A stretch of DNA of 48,013 nt from Candidatus Nitrotoga sp. CP45 (GTDB lineage: Bacteria; Pseudomonadota; Gammaproteobacteria; Burkholderiales; Gallionellaceae): contig QFXJ01000005.1 of the NCBI GenBank assembly GCA_003402375.1, forward strand, positions 1-48,013. Reading direction: 5' to 3'. Every line of letters starts with the position of its first letter. Position 1 is the first letter of the stretch. This document shows, in pieces, positions 1 to 8,726 of the stretch. The notes below the pieces were generated by a model, which worked only from the letters and a program-made list of their open reading frames with translations, had not been told where the DNA came from and made no database searches. The position numbers and the translations under genes are program-made.

Positions 1-120
1 GTGGTGCGCTGTCCGTCCGATCATCCGCGATTTGCCGCGATGCCGGTGGTGATTTTTCCCGGCAATGTCGGTGACGATGATGCGCTGGCTACAGCCTATC
101 GCCGCTTGACTGGGATATGA
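1..120 (+). CDS. C-terminal end of an unidentified protein (partial)
   Basis: An open frame runs from the first base of the window to a TGA at 118-120, giving 39 residues that end in AYRRLTGI. The start lies outside the window. The segment PVVIFPGN followed by an acidic stretch suggests the end of a folded domain, but I do not recognise the family. It lies 30 bases upstream of glcD on the same strand, so it may be co-transcribed with the glycolate oxidase genes. The reading frame is supported only by its openness and its plausible codon use. Confidence 0.5.
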   Translation: MVRCPSDHPRFAAMPVVIFPGNVGDDDALATAYRRLTGI

Positions 121-150
121 TGACGGCTTCACGCTGACGCACGCTCAATC

Positions 151-1602
151 ATGAACGCCGACTTCCTTGATCTGCTACGCGCCACCTTGCCCAAACACGC
201 CATGTTGATCGAGCCTGAGGATTTGCACCCCTACGAATGCGATGGCCTGTCCGCCTATCGCCAGTTGCCGTTGGCGGTGTGCCTGCCGGAGACCGAGGCA
301 CAGGCACAGCAAATACTGAAGCTCTGCTACCGGCATGCGGTTCCGGTCGTGGCACGCGGCGCGGGAACTGGCCTGTCGGGTGGCGCATTGCCGCTAAGTC
401 ATGGCGTAATTCTGTCGCTGGCGCGCTTCAAACAGATCATCGCAATTGATGCCGAGGCGCGCACTGCACGGCTACAGCCCGGCGTACGCAATCTGGCTAT
501 TTCCGAGGCGGCGGCGCAATACGGTCTCTATTATGCCCCCGATCCATCCAGCCAGATCGCCTGCACCATCGGTGGCAACGTCGCGGAGAATTCCGGCGGC
601 GTACATTGCCTGAAATACGGCCTGACCGTGCATAACCTGCTGCGCCTGCGCGTGATTACCATCGAAGGTGAAATTCTGGAAATTGGCAACGCGGCGCTCG
701 ACAGCGCGGGCTACGACTTACTGGCCCTGCTCACCGGCTCGGAAGGCATGCTGGCGGTCATCACCGAAGTGACCGTGAAATTATTAGCCAAGCCGGAACG
801 CGCGCAAGTGATCCTGGCCGCATTCGATGATGTGCAAAAAGCCGGGCAAGCCGTGGGCGATATCATCTCAGCGGGCATCATCCCGGCCGGACTGGAAATG
901 ATGGACACGCTGGCGATCCAGGCCGCCGAGGATTTTGTGCATGCCGGTTATCCGCGCGACGCAGCCGCAATCCTGTTATGCGAACTGGATGGCCTGAACG
1001 AAGAAGTGTCGGAGCAGATGTTGCAGTTGCACGACATCCTACAAAGCAGTGGCGCGACCAGTTTGCGCACCGCCGTGGATGAAGCCGAACGACTGAAATT
1101 CTGGGCGGGACGCAAGGCCGCCTTCCCGGCGGTCGGCCGCCTGTCGCCGGATTATTACTGTATGGACGGCACCATTCCGCGCCGCAAATTGCCTGATGTG
1201 CTGCAACGTATCAGTGAACTTTCCGCCGAATACGGATTGCGTGTCGCAAATGTGTTCCACGCCGGCGACGGCAATCTGCACCCACTTATTCTGTACGATG
1301 CCAACATCCCCGGCGAGCTGGAACGCACCGAGGAATTCGGCGGAAAAATTCTGGAGCTTTGCGTTGCAGCTGGTGGAACCATAACCGGCGAACATGGCGT
1401 CGGCATCGAAAAAATAGACCAGATGTGCAGCCAATTCACAGCGCCCGAATTGGCGCTGTTCCATGGCATCAAGCAAGCCTGGGACGAAACGCGCCTGCTC
1501 AATCCGGGCAAGGCGGTGCCGGAACTGCATCGTTGCGCCGAGCTGGGCGCGATGCATGTGCATGGCGGGCAGTTGAAACACCCTGAGCTGCCCAGATTCT
1601 GA
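151..1602 (+). CDS. glcD: Glycolate oxidase FAD subunit GlcD
   Basis: This 483-residue protein is the FAD-linked catalytic subunit of glycolate oxidase, which oxidises glycolate to glyoxylate and passes electrons to the membrane quinone pool through GlcE and GlcF. The N-terminal half carries the PCMH-type FAD-binding fold with the motif ARGAGTGLSGGALP at about residues 69-82. The C-terminal half has the typical motifs HAGDGNLHPLI and GTITGEHGVG of the FAD-linked oxidase C-terminal domain. The length matches the family (about 480-500). It is followed seven bases later by glcE and then glcF, the classical order. No strong Shine-Dalgarno sequence precedes the ATG. Given the RuBisCO operon 4 kb downstream, the likely job is salvage of photorespiratory glycolate. 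D-lactate dehydrogenase is an alternative for isolated members of this family, but the DEF context argues for glycolate. Confidence 0.93.
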   Translation: MNADFLDLLRATLPKHAMLIEPEDLHPYECDGLSAYRQLPLAVCLPETEAQAQQILKLCYRHAVPVVARGAGTGLSGGALPLSHGVILSLARFKQIIAIDAEARTARLQPGVRNLAISEAAAQYGLYYAPDPSSQIACTIGGNVAENSGGVHCLKYGLTVHNLLRLRVITIEGEILEIGNAALDSAGYDLLALLTGSEGMLAVITEVTVKLLAKPERAQVILAAFDDVQKAGQAVGDIISAGIIPAGLEMMDTLAIQAAEDFVHAGYPRDAAAILLCELDGLNEEVSEQMLQLHDILQSSGATSLRTAVDEAERLKFWAGRKAAFPAVGRLSPDYYCMDGTIPRRKLPDVLQRISELSAEYGLRVANVFHAGDGNLHPLILYDANIPGELERTEEFGGKILELCVAAGGTITGEHGVGIEKIDQMCSQFTAPELALFHGIKQAWDETRLLNPGKAVPELHRCAELGAMHVHGGQLKHPELPRF

Positions 1603-1609
1603 GCGCGAC

Positions 1610-2659
1610 ATGATCAATGAACTGATAGAAAAAATTCAACATGCCGCAGCTCATAGCCAGACGCTGGCTATGAGCGGCTCGGGCAGCAAGGCTTTCTATG
1701 GCGGCGAGCTGCATGGCATCACGTTTGATGTGGCTGCTCATCGCGGCATCGTTGATTACACGCCAACCGAACTGGTGCTGACTGCACGTAGCGGTACACC
1801 GCTAGTCGAAATCGAACAGTTGCTGAGCGAGCACAACCAGATGCTGGCGTTCGAGCCGCCGCATTTTGGACCGTATGCCACGCTGGGCGGCTGTGTCGCC
1901 AGCGGACTGTCCGGCCCGCGCCGCCCATACAGCGGCGCGGTACGCGATTTCGTGCTGGGCGTCGGCATGCTCGATGGGCGCGGCCAGCATTTGAAATTCG
2001 GCGGCCAAGTGATGAAAAATGTCGCTGGTTATGACGTATCTCGCCTGATGACCGGCTCGCTGGGTACCTTGGGCGTATTGCTCGACGTCTCGCTGAAAGT
2101 ATTGCCGCTGCCCGCTACTGCGCTCAGCTTGCGGTTCGCATGCGACCAACAGGCTGCCATCCAGCGCATGAATAGCTGGTCCAGACAAGCGCTGCCGCTG
2201 AGCGCCACCTGCTGGGAGAATGGTCAATTGACCATACGCATGGAAGGTACACAGCGCGCCATCCAGGCGGCTCACGGAAAACTCGGCGGGGAACTGGTTG
2301 CGAATGACATGGCATTCTGGCGCGACATTCGCGAACAGCGTGCGGCATTTTTTCTATCGCCGCTGCCGCTGTGGCGGCTATCCGTGCCCAGCACCGCAGC
2401 CGCGCTCAAACCGGAAGGTCCGCAGCTGATCGAATGGGGCGGCGCATTGCGCTGGCTGTACAGCGACTCATCACCCGGTGAGATACGCAACGCTGCTGCT
2501 GCCGCAGGCGGTCAAGCCACGCTGTTTCGCGGTGGCGATAAACGCTGCGGGGTTTTCCATCCGCTACCGTCCGCGCTGCTGGCGATACAGCGGCGCATAA
2601 AACATAACTTCGACCCGCATGGGATTTTCAATCCATGTCGATTGTTCCACGAATTCTGA
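1610..2659 (+). CDS. glcE: Glycolate oxidase FAD-binding subunit GlcE
   Basis: This 349-residue protein is the second FAD-binding subunit of glycolate oxidase. It has the conserved N-terminal glycine-rich segment MSGSGSKAFYGG, the segments HRGIVDYTPTELVLTARSGTPL and CVASGLSGPRRPY, and ends with the family tail FDPHGIFNPCRLF. It begins seven bases after the glcD stop and its end runs into the upstream region of glcF, so the three genes look like one transcript. The length fits the family (about 350). It lacks the large C-terminal catalytic domain of GlcD, as expected for GlcE, and is needed for the assembled enzyme in the characterised E. coli system. Confidence 0.93.
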   Translation: MINELIEKIQHAAAHSQTLAMSGSGSKAFYGGELHGITFDVAAHRGIVDYTPTELVLTARSGTPLVEIEQLLSEHNQMLAFEPPHFGPYATLGGCVASGLSGPRRPYSGAVRDFVLGVGMLDGRGQHLKFGGQVMKNVAGYDVSRLMTGSLGTLGVLLDVSLKVLPLPATALSLRFACDQQAAIQRMNSWSRQALPLSATCWENGQLTIRMEGTQRAIQAAHGKLGGELVANDMAFWRDIREQRAAFFLSPLPLWRLSVPSTAAALKPEGPQLIEWGGALRWLYSDSSPGEIRNAAAAAGGQATLFRGGDKRCGVFHPLPSALLAIQRRIKHNFDPHGIFNPCRLFHEF

Positions 2660-2676
2660 AATCATATACATCGTTC

Positions 2677-3927
2677 ATGCAAACCAAGCTCGCCGATTTC
2701 ATCAAACACACACCCGACGGTCAGGCGGCAGACCAGATATTACGCAGCTGTGTGCATTGCGGTTTTTGTCTGGCAACCTGCCCGACCTACCAGTTGCTCG
2801 GCGATGAGCTGGACAGCCCACGTGGGCGCATCTATCTGATCAAACAGATGCTGGAGGGCGCGCCGGTCACAGAGAAGACGCAACTGCACCTGGACCGCTG
2901 CTTGACTTGTCGCGCCTGCGAGACCACCTGTCCCTCCGGAGTGCAATACGGACATTTGCTCGACATCGGACGCAACATAGCCGAACAGCATATCCCGCGC
3001 GGATGGTGGGCAAAAACGCAACGCTGGTCTCTGCGCAAGCTGCTGGGCAATCGGCTGCTGTTCGGCACACTACTCAGGCTAGGTCAATTGCTCAGACCGC
3101 TGCTACCAGCGTCCTTGCGACTACGCATCCCAGCTCGACAAACCGCCGGCACATGGCCGAACACAGTACATACACGCCGGATGCTGATCCTGGATGGCTG
3201 CGTGCAGCCTGCGCTGTCGCCCAACATTAATGCCGCAACGGCACGCGTGCTCAATCGCCTCGGTATTCAGCTGCTACGCCCGGCCGATGCCGGTTGCTGC
3301 GGCGCGATCGACCAGCACCTTAGTGCACCAGATGCCGCATCGCTCGCCGTCAAACGCAACATCAATGCGTGGTGGCCACTATTACAACAGGGTTGCGAAG
3401 CCATCGTCATCACCGCCAGCGGCTGCGGCGTAATGGTGAAAGACTACGGCCATCTGCTGCAACAAGACCCCGAGTATGCAGCCAAGGCCGCGCATATCGC
3501 CGGTCTGTCGCGCGACCTGAGCGAGATCATCGCGGCCGAACAGGCGCGCTTGGTCACCCTGCTCAAACCCGCACAACGCGATAAGGTGGCATTCCATGTG
3601 CCCTGCACGTTGCAGCACGGCCAGAAGATTGTCGGCGTGATCGAATATTTGTTGAGCACGGCAGGTTTCGAGTTGGCTCCGGTTGCGGATTCCCACCTGT
3701 GCTGCGGCTCGTCCGGCACCTATTCGATCCTGCAACCCGAACTGGCACGGCAATTACGCAGCAACAAACTCGACGCGCTGAACAGCGGCGCACCACACAC
3801 CATTGCAACAGCCAATATCGGCTGCCTGACCCATCTGCAAAGCGGCACCGGCGTGCCGGTGCGGCACTGGATAGAGCTGATCGATGAAGCATGTACAGAC
3901 GGGACCAAATCGCTTACCGCGCCCTGA
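2677..3927 (+). CDS. glcF: Glycolate oxidase iron-sulfur subunit GlcF
   Basis: GlcF transfers electrons from the flavin subunits toward quinone. The 416-residue protein shows two [4Fe-4S] motifs, CVHCGFCLATCP near residue 27 and CLTCRACETTCP near residue 77, and two cysteine-rich CCG-type motifs, DAGCCGAID and SHLCCGSSG. I chose the ATG at 2677 because the protein then begins MQTKLADFIK, matching GlcF proteins; an in-frame upstream ATG at 2635 lies inside glcE and would add 14 residues. With the chosen start, glcE and glcF are 17 bases apart. The length agrees with the family (about 405-420). No clear terminator follows; the strand downstream enters a degenerate intergenic region. Confidence 0.92.
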   Translation: MQTKLADFIKHTPDGQAADQILRSCVHCGFCLATCPTYQLLGDELDSPRGRIYLIKQMLEGAPVTEKTQLHLDRCLTCRACETTCPSGVQYGHLLDIGRNIAEQHIPRGWWAKTQRWSLRKLLGNRLLFGTLLRLGQLLRPLLPASLRLRIPARQTAGTWPNTVHTRRMLILDGCVQPALSPNINAATARVLNRLGIQLLRPADAGCCGAIDQHLSAPDAASLAVKRNINAWWPLLQQGCEAIVITASGCGVMVKDYGHLLQQDPEYAAKAAHIAGLSRDLSEIIAAEQARLVTLLKPAQRDKVAFHVPCTLQHGQKIVGVIEYLLSTAGFELAPVADSHLCCGSSGTYSILQPELARQLRSNKLDALNSGAPHTIATANIGCLTHLQSGTGVPVRHWIELIDEACTDGTKSLTAP

Positions 3928-3985
3928 TATACCCAGCGCGGGACGGTTAGAGCCGTAGCGGTACAGGCGCCGGGCATGGTACAGG

Positions 3986-4096
3986 TTATCTGCCCTCCAA
4001 AAAATCCTCGCTGCCCGATCCGCCTATGCGTAGCGGTCAATGCTGCTCAGCAGCATTGCGGATGGCATCGGCAAATTGTTCGATGACGTTTTTCAT
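3986..4096 (-). pseudogene. Remnant of a second glcE-like N-terminus, with stop codons
   Basis: On the minus strand an ATG at 4096 opens a frame reading MKNVIEQFADAIRNAAEQH, then a TGA (4037-4039), then in the same frame PLRIGGSGSEDFLEG, then a TAA at 3986-3988. Read through the first stop, the pattern (amphipathic helix, then PLRI-x-G-G-S-x-DF) matches the start of GlcE proteins, where a PLRIxGGGSKDFYG-type segment is typical. The intact glcE at 1610 has the matching but clearly different segment MSGSGSKAFYGG. I infer a decayed glcE paralogue, inverted relative to glcDEF and truncated by the end of glcF. The identification rests on about 35 residues and has not been searched. Confidence 0.5.
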
Positions 4097-4136
4097 AATT
4101 GACTCAGTGGTGTCAGGTAATTTTGCCAAAATTATT

Positions 4137-4285
4137 TTATGGGCGCCTCTAAAAATTCAAGTTTCTAAGCAAGACAAAGCACGAGTAAAAAATTTGAGCG
4201 CAGCATATACTTGATATGTAAGCGATAATTTTTTTAGAGTAACGCCGTATTGTGACGAAAATTGGATTTTTAGAGGCGCCCTTAT
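4137..4285. mobile_element. MITE-like element with terminal inverted repeats and TTAT duplication
   Basis: Two 20-base terminal inverted repeats, 4141-4160 (GGGCGCCTCTAAAAATTCAA) and 4262-4281, match at 19 of 20 positions when one is reverse-complemented. They are flanked by a direct repeat TTAT at 4137-4140 and 4282-4285, the expected target-site duplication. The 141-base element has no coding capacity, so it would depend on a transposase in trans. A 4-bp TA-containing duplication is compatible with IS5-type transposition, but the family is inference. Confidence 0.75.
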
Positions 4286-4546
4286 GATAAATCAGACTGA
4301 AATGTAAAATAACATGTTCGGTATCACGGTTTCAATTTCGAAGTGCAACATTCATTTGTGGCTTGGTATAGCGCACCGCCTTCACAAGGAATACCTAAAA
4401 CAGGGTTTTGAACTAAAGCTTCGTACCAAGAAGTTCTACGGATAGTGGTACAGCTTGTAGCCTTTATGGACTTTTCCTAGCACCATGAGCAAAACAATGC
4501 CTCAGCTGTCGTGTTCCGCTAGAACAAGTTTGATCTCAGGGGTGGT
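4286..4546. other. Intergenic stretch with no recognisable gene
   Basis: Both strands are broken by frequent stops. A few short open stretches on both strands are too short and unfamiliar to name. Given the flanking MITE and palindrome this is probably decayed insertion debris, but I cannot identify the source. Confidence 0.4.
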
Positions 4547-4668
4547 TTAATCCAGATTGTCCATTGGAAGCACGAATCCAATAAAAATAATGGGATTTCT
4601 AATGGATGCCATTAGAAATTTCCCTTATTTTTCAATAATGCACTGCTCTAATGGACAATCCGGGTTAA
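4547..4668. repeat. Long imperfect palindrome (about 122 bp)
   Basis: The outer arms 4547-4565 and 4650-4668 match at 17 of 19 positions as an inverted repeat (core ATTGTCCATT / AATGGACAAT). Inside, a second inverted repeat around 4580-4630 pairs ATTTCTAATGG with CCATTAGAAAT on either side of a 3-base loop. The whole unit could fold into one long hairpin. It lies between glcF and the 3' end of cbbR, which converge, so it could act as a bidirectional transcription barrier, or it could be a palindromic mobile repeat. No target duplication was evident. Confidence 0.6.
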
Positions 4669-4696
4669 TGTGTAACTGTTTTGCCGGAACGAACTG

Positions 4697-5695
4697 CTAG
4701 ATAATCTGTTTGCTATTATGAGGCTTGGATTTTTCGTCAGAACCGGCTTCATTCTCACCCACTGGTAAAAATCCTGGCATACCGGCTAGATAACGGTTCG
4801 CTTCTGATCGGCTTTCCTGTTTCAAAAAATCCAGAAAAGCTCTACCGACCATCGACAACCGTTTGTCAGCTGGATATACAGCGTGCCATTGACGCCTAAT
4901 AGGGAATCCTGTCACATCCAGTATGGAGAGCTCTTTGCTATTTCGTTCCAGCGCCAAGGTATGCGCCGACAGCACGGCTATCCCTAGTCCGCCCAGCACT
5001 GCCATTTTGATGGCCGCACTGCTGCCCAAATCCATCCTTGTTTTTAGCGCCAATCCCTGCTCGCTAAAGAATCGCTCAAGGGCAAGCCGGGTACCCGATC
5101 CCGGTTCGCGCATCAGGAAGGGCTCTTCTGCCAAGCGAGACAATGGAATATTCTTCTTTCCCGACAAGGGGTGATCGTACGGCGCCAGAACCACCAACGG
5201 ATTTTCCATGAAGTAATCGGCATGCACCTCTATGTGCTCAGGCGGCTGTCCGAGGATGTATAAATCATCTTCGTTATTTTCGAGACGTTGCAATATCATT
5301 TCTCGGTTGGTGACATTCAGGGAAACTTCAATACCGGGATAGCGTTTGTAAAATGATCCAAGCAAGCGCGGGATGAAATACTTGGCAGTGGTAACTGCCG
5401 ACAAGCGTAGTTTTCCCGTTTTCATCCCTTTCATGTCGGAAATCAGCATCTCGAACTGCGACAGACCCTTGAAAGTGTCGCGACACACCAACAGCAACTC
5501 TTGACCCAAATCGGTCAAAAAAACCCGCTTTCCGATTTGTTCCAATAAAGGAAGGCTAACAATATCAGTTAATTGCTTGATCTGGATGGACACGGTAGGT
5601 TGAGTAAGATGCAATTCGTCAGCAGCGCGGGTAAAACTCAAGTTGCGTGCAACTGCCTCAAAAACCTGCAGCTGGCGCAACGTTACGTGTTTCAT
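4697..5695 (-). CDS. cbbR: LysR-type regulator CbbR
   Basis: CbbR is the LysR-family activator of Calvin-cycle operons and typically responds to metabolites that report the need for CO2 fixation. The 332-residue protein has an N-terminal winged helix-turn-helix (TLRQLQVFEAVARNLSFTRA, then LHLTQPTVSIQIKQL) and a periplasmic-binding-like effector domain from about residue 90. I chose the ATG at 5695 because family members begin MKHxTLRQL; an upstream ATG at 5713 would add MINSVN and overlap a dyad that looks like a CbbR site. The gene is divergent from cbbL, the usual arrangement, with about 160 bases between. The C-terminal 30 residues are polar and beyond the conserved domain. Confidence 0.92.
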   Translation of the reverse strand: MKHVTLRQLQVFEAVARNLSFTRAADELHLTQPTVSIQIKQLTDIVSLPLLEQIGKRVFLTDLGQELLLVCRDTFKGLSQFEMLISDMKGMKTGKLRLSAVTTAKYFIPRLLGSFYKRYPGIEVSLNVTNREMILQRLENNEDDLYILGQPPEHIEVHADYFMENPLVVLAPYDHPLSGKKNIPLSRLAEEPFLMREPGSGTRLALERFFSEQGLALKTRMDLGSSAAIKMAVLGGLGIAVLSAHTLALERNSKELSILDVTGFPIRRQWHAVYPADKRLSMVGRAFLDFLKQESRSEANRYLAGMPGFLPVGENEAGSDEKSKPHNSKQII

Positions 5696-5854
5696 GTTCA
5701 CACTATTTATCATAGACGATAATCTATCATTTTTATTAAAATATACAATTATTATTTATGATTGTACATACGTATAGTTCCAACACGCTCAAATGAGCTA
5801 GAAGCTGATCAAAAAAATCAGTAACCGTTTAACTTGAAACCTAAGGAGCCTGCA
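5696..5854. promoter_or_regulatory. cbbR-cbbL divergent control region
   Basis: This AT-rich interval separates the divergent cbbR and cbbL starts. It contains a dyad TTATC-N6-GATAA at 5707-5722 and an overlapping GAT-N5-ATC at 5718-5728, plausible LysR-type recognition sequences close to the cbbR start, where autoregulatory sites often lie. The cbbL Shine-Dalgarno AAGGAG sits at 5843-5848, seven bases before the ATG at 5855, and decides that start. I could not place a convincing -35/-10 pair for cbbL, which would fit an activator-dependent promoter. Confidence 0.5.
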
Positions 5855-7276
5855 ATGGCAGTCAAGACCTACAACGCCGGTGTGAAAGAGTACAGGCATA
5901 CATACTGGACGCCAGAATATACCCCGCTGGATACCGATATCCTAGCCTGTTTTAAAATCACTCCGCAACCTGGGGTGCCCCGTGAAGAATTGGCCGCTGC
6001 CGTTGCCGCCGAATCTTCTACTGGTACTTGGACCACAGTATGGACCGATCTATTGACCGATCTGGATTATTACAAAGGTCGCGCTTATCGCATCGAAGAC
6101 GTTCCTGGTGATGATACCTGTTTCTTTGCCTTTGTTGCCTATCCGATTGATCTGTTTGAAGAAGGCTCAGTGGTCAACGTACTGACTTCACTGGTCGGTA
6201 ACGTATTTGGATTTAAGGCGCTGCGCGCACTGCGTCTCGAAGACGTCCGCTTCCCAATCGCTTATGTAAAAACTTGCGGGGGGCCACCTCAAGGTATTCA
6301 AGTTGAGCGCGACAAAATGAACAAATATGGCCGTCCATTGCTGGGCTGCACTATTAAACCCAAGCTGGGTCTATCTGCCAAGAATTATGGCCGTGCCGTC
6401 TACGAATGCTTGCGCGGCGGTCTGGATTTCACCAAAGACGATGAAAACGTGAACAGCCAACCGTTTATGCGCTGGCGTGATCGTTTCGAGTTTGTACACA
6501 ATGCAACATTGAAGGCTGAACGCGAAACTGGCGAGCGCAAGGGACACTACCTGAACGTTACAGCTCCAACGCCCGAAATGATGTACGAGCGTGCTGAATT
6601 TGCCAAAGAAATCGGCGCGCCGATCATTATGCACGACTACTTAACTGGCGGCTTAACCGCTAACACTGGCCTGGCTAACTGGTGCCGTAAAAACGGCATG
6701 CTGTTACACATCCACCGTGCCATGCACGCCGTACTTGACCGTAACCCGCACCATGGTATCCACTTCCGCGTACTGGCAAAAGTTTTGCGTCTTTCCGGTG
6801 GTGACCACCTGCACTCCGGCACCGTTGTAGGGAAGCTGGAAGGCGATCGCGAAGCCACACTCGGCTGGATCGACATCATGCGCGATGAATTCATCAAGGA
6901 AGACCGCAATCGCGGCATCTTCTTCGATCAGGACTGGGGCTCCATGCCAGGCGTGATCCCGGTTGCCTCTGGTGGTATCCACGTATGGCACATGCCAGCG
7001 CTGGTAGCCATCTTCGGCGATGATTCCGTTCTTCAGTTTGGTGGCGGAACACTGGGTCACCCATGGGGTAACGCCGCAGGTGCAGCAGCTAACCGCGTGG
7101 CTCTGGAAGCTTGCGTGGCAGCCCGTAACGCAGGAATTGCCATCGAAAAAGAAGGTAAAGCCATCCTGACCAAGGCCGCTGCACACAGCCCTGAGCTGAA
7201 GATAGCCATGGAAACCTGGAAAGAGATCAAGTTCGAGTTTGACACCGTCGACAAGCTGGACGTAGCTCACAAGTAA
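5855..7276 (+). CDS. cbbL: Form I RuBisCO large subunit CbbL
   Basis: This 473-residue protein is the catalytic large subunit of ribulose-1,5-bisphosphate carboxylase/oxygenase. Active-site motifs are visible: TIKPKLGLS (catalytic Lys168), [10 protein letters not shown] with the carbamylated Lys194 and its Mg ligands Asp196 and Glu197, HIHRAMHAV, and the loop-6 lysine in [12 protein letters not shown]. The following small-subunit gene and the sequence style identify form I rather than form II; lack of shell genes and the following cbbQ and cbbO point to the non-carboxysomal type often called IAq, which is inference from context. The start follows a strong AAGGAG. An in-frame start 21 bases upstream is rejected because it lacks a ribosome site and family similarity. 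Confidence 0.97.
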   Translation: MAVKTYNAGVKEYRHTYWTPEYTPLDTDILACFKITPQPGVPREELAAAVAAESSTGTWTTVWTDLLTDLDYYKGRAYRIEDVPGDDTCFFAFVAYPIDLFEEGSVVNVLTSLVGNVFGFKALRALRLEDVRFPIAYVKTCGGPPQGIQVERDKMNKYGRPLLGCTIKPKLGLSAKNYGRAVYECLRGGLDFTKDDENVNSQPFMRWRDRFEFVHNATLKAERETGERKGHYLNVTAPTPEMMYERAEFAKEIGAPIIMHDYLTGGLTANTGLANWCRKNGMLLHIHRAMHAVLDRNPHHGIHFRVLAKVLRLSGGDHLHSGTVVGKLEGDREATLGWIDIMRDEFIKEDRNRGIFFDQDWGSMPGVIPVASGGIHVWHMPALVAIFGDDSVLQFGGGTLGHPWGNAAGAAANRVALEACVAARNAGIAIEKEGKAILTKAAAHSPELKIAMETWKEIKFEFDTVDKLDVAHK

Positions 7277-7338
7277 TTAAATAGTAGCGGGTTGCAGGCT
7301 GCAGTCTGTCCCCTATAACTAAATAAAAGGAATAAATC

Positions 7339-7695
7339 ATGAGTGAAGTAATGGATTACAAATCGCGTTTAAGCGACCCGGCTAGCCGCAAGTTCGAGAC
7401 TTTCTCCTACTTGCCTGCCATGACTGCGGATGAAATCAGGAAACAGGTGGCATATCTGGTTTCCAAAGGCTGGAACCCCGCAATTGAACATACCGAGCCG
7501 GAATACCTGATGGACTACTATTGGTATATGTGGAAATTGCCGATGTTTGGTGAAACTGATGTGGACAAGGTAATTGCTGAAGCCGAAGCCTGTCGCAAAG
7601 CGAATCCAAACAACCACGTACGCCTGGTTGGTTACAACAATTTCAACCAATCGCAAGGCGCGGCGATGGTGATTTTCCGCGGCAAAACGATATAA
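7339..7695 (+). CDS. cbbS: Form I RuBisCO small subunit CbbS
   Basis: This 118-residue protein is the small subunit that caps the L8 core to form the L8S8 enzyme. It shows the family segments [32 protein letters not shown] and HVRLVGYNN. It lies 62 bases after cbbL and is preceded by AAGGAATAAATC, a good ribosome site. The length is normal for form IA/IC small subunits. A strong hairpin follows the gene and separates it from cbbQ. Confidence 0.97.
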   Translation: MSEVMDYKSRLSDPASRKFETFSYLPAMTADEIRKQVAYLVSKGWNPAIEHTEPEYLMDYYWYMWKLPMFGETDVDKVIAEAEACRKANPNNHVRLVGYNNFNQSQGAAMVIFRGKTI

Positions 7696-7705
7696 AGCAA
7701 TATTT

Positions 7706-7744
7706 TCCCTGCCACCTGTTTATTATTTTTTTAGGTGGCGGGGA
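7706..7744 (+). terminator. Hairpin after cbbS (partial terminator or mRNA 3'-stabiliser)
   Basis: The arms TCCCTGCCACCT (7706-7717) and AGGTGGCGGGGA (7733-7744) pair with one G-U mismatch around a 15-base U-rich loop. No U-tract follows, so it is not a classical intrinsic terminator. Between cbbS and cbbQ it could mark the 3' end of an abundant cbbLS transcript and lower expression of the activase genes. Confidence 0.65.
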
Positions 7745-7852
7745 ATTTCTGGCGGCGCCAGAACTATTTTCAGCACATGGACGCAAGTGACTGCCAGTAA
7801 GCGGGCATTTTCTCCCCTGGGTTAAAAAAGATTAATAAAGGTGGAATCTAAA

Positions 7853-8656
7853 ATGAGCGACATCATCGAGCAATACAGGATTAAACAAGAACCTTACTAT
7901 CGCCCTGTCTCGGACGAGATTGAGTTATATGAGGCTGCCTATTCCGTACGCATGCCAATGATGCTGAAAGGCCCTACCGGTTGTGGTAAAACCCGCTTTG
8001 TTGAGCACATGGCATGGAAACTGGGCAAGCCCCTGATTACTGTAGCCTGCAACGAAGATATGACTGCTTCTGATTTGGTTGGACGTTTTTTGCTCGACGC
8101 CAACGGCACCCGCTGGCAAGATGGCCCATTGGCCATTGCCGCACGCTATGGTGCGCTTTGTTATCTCGACGAAGTAGTCGAGGCGCGTCAAGATACAACA
8201 GTGGTAATTCACCCATTAACCGACAATCGCCGCGTACTTCCACTAGAAAAAAAAGGCGAACTGGTGCATGCACACCCTGATTTTCAACTGGTGATTTCTT
8301 ACAATCCCGGCTATCAAAGTTTAATGAAGGATCTGAAGCAGTCAACCAAGCAACGTTTCGGCGGCCTCGACTTCAACTATCCCGACCACAACATTGAAAC
8401 CGAGATTGTTTCTCATGAAACTAATATTACTCCCGAAATTGCTGGCAAGCTGGTTTCCATCGCCGAGCGTGCACGCAACCTGAAAGGTCATGGGCTGGAC
8501 GAGGGGATCTCAACTCGTATGTTGATTTATGCAGGTAGCCTTATCGCTACCGGTGTCGATCCAGTTAAAGCTTGCCGTGTAGCGCTGGTGCGACCCATCA
8601 CCGATGACCCCGACATGCGCGATGCGCTGGATGCTGCGGTAACTACGTTCTTTTAA
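7853..8656 (+). CDS. cbbQ: RuBisCO activase subunit CbbQ (MoxR-type AAA+ ATPase)
   Basis: CbbQ is the AAA+ motor of the CbbQO activase, which removes inhibitory sugar phosphates from RuBisCO by ATP-driven remodelling. The 267-residue protein shows Walker A GPTGCGKT near residue 41, Walker [13 protein letters not shown], and the sensor segment [10 protein letters not shown]. An ATG at 7853 preceded by AAAGGTGG is chosen over an in-frame GTG at 7841. The length is typical of CbbQ (260-270). NorQ of nitric-oxide reductase clusters is the closest alternative, but the cbbLS and cbbO context settles the assignment. Confidence 0.95.
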   Translation: MSDIIEQYRIKQEPYYRPVSDEIELYEAAYSVRMPMMLKGPTGCGKTRFVEHMAWKLGKPLITVACNEDMTASDLVGRFLLDANGTRWQDGPLAIAARYGALCYLDEVVEARQDTTVVIHPLTDNRRVLPLEKKGELVHAHPDFQLVISYNPGYQSLMKDLKQSTKQRFGGLDFNYPDHNIETEIVSHETNITPEIAGKLVSIAERARNLKGHGLDEGISTRMLIYAGSLIATGVDPVKACRVALVRPITDDPDMRDALDAAVTTFF

Positions 8657-8663
8657 TTACATA

Positions 8664-8694
8664 GGAGGATAAGCTGCAAAGCAGCCGATCCTCC
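8664..8694 (+). promoter_or_regulatory. Perfect two-part hairpin between cbbQ and cbbO
   Basis: GGAGGAT (8664-8670) pairs with ATCCTCC (8688-8694), and inside it GCTGC (8673-8677) pairs with GCAGC (8681-8685) around an AAA loop. There is no U-tract. The hairpin sits 32 bases before the cbbO start. It contains an SD-like AGGAGG buried in the stem with no start codon next to it, so it most likely acts on mRNA processing or stability. Confidence 0.6.
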
Positions 8695-8726
8695 CGGTCT
8701 TTAATGTCTTTACTGGCGGAGTAACC

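Noticed and set aside
1039-1617. 192-codon open frame antisense to glcD
   Set aside because: Shadow of a GC-rich real gene; no family features.
1802-2275. 157-codon open frame antisense to glcE
   Set aside because: Entirely inside a well-supported gene and without motifs.
4026-4214. 62-codon plus-strand frame between glcF and cbbR
   Set aside because: It crosses the MITE boundary and has no ribosome site; the better signal in this stretch is the minus-strand glcE-like remnant.
6704-7270. 188-codon open frame antisense to cbbL
   Set aside because: It mirrors the strongly conserved cbbL frame, has no ribosome site and no recognisable protein features.
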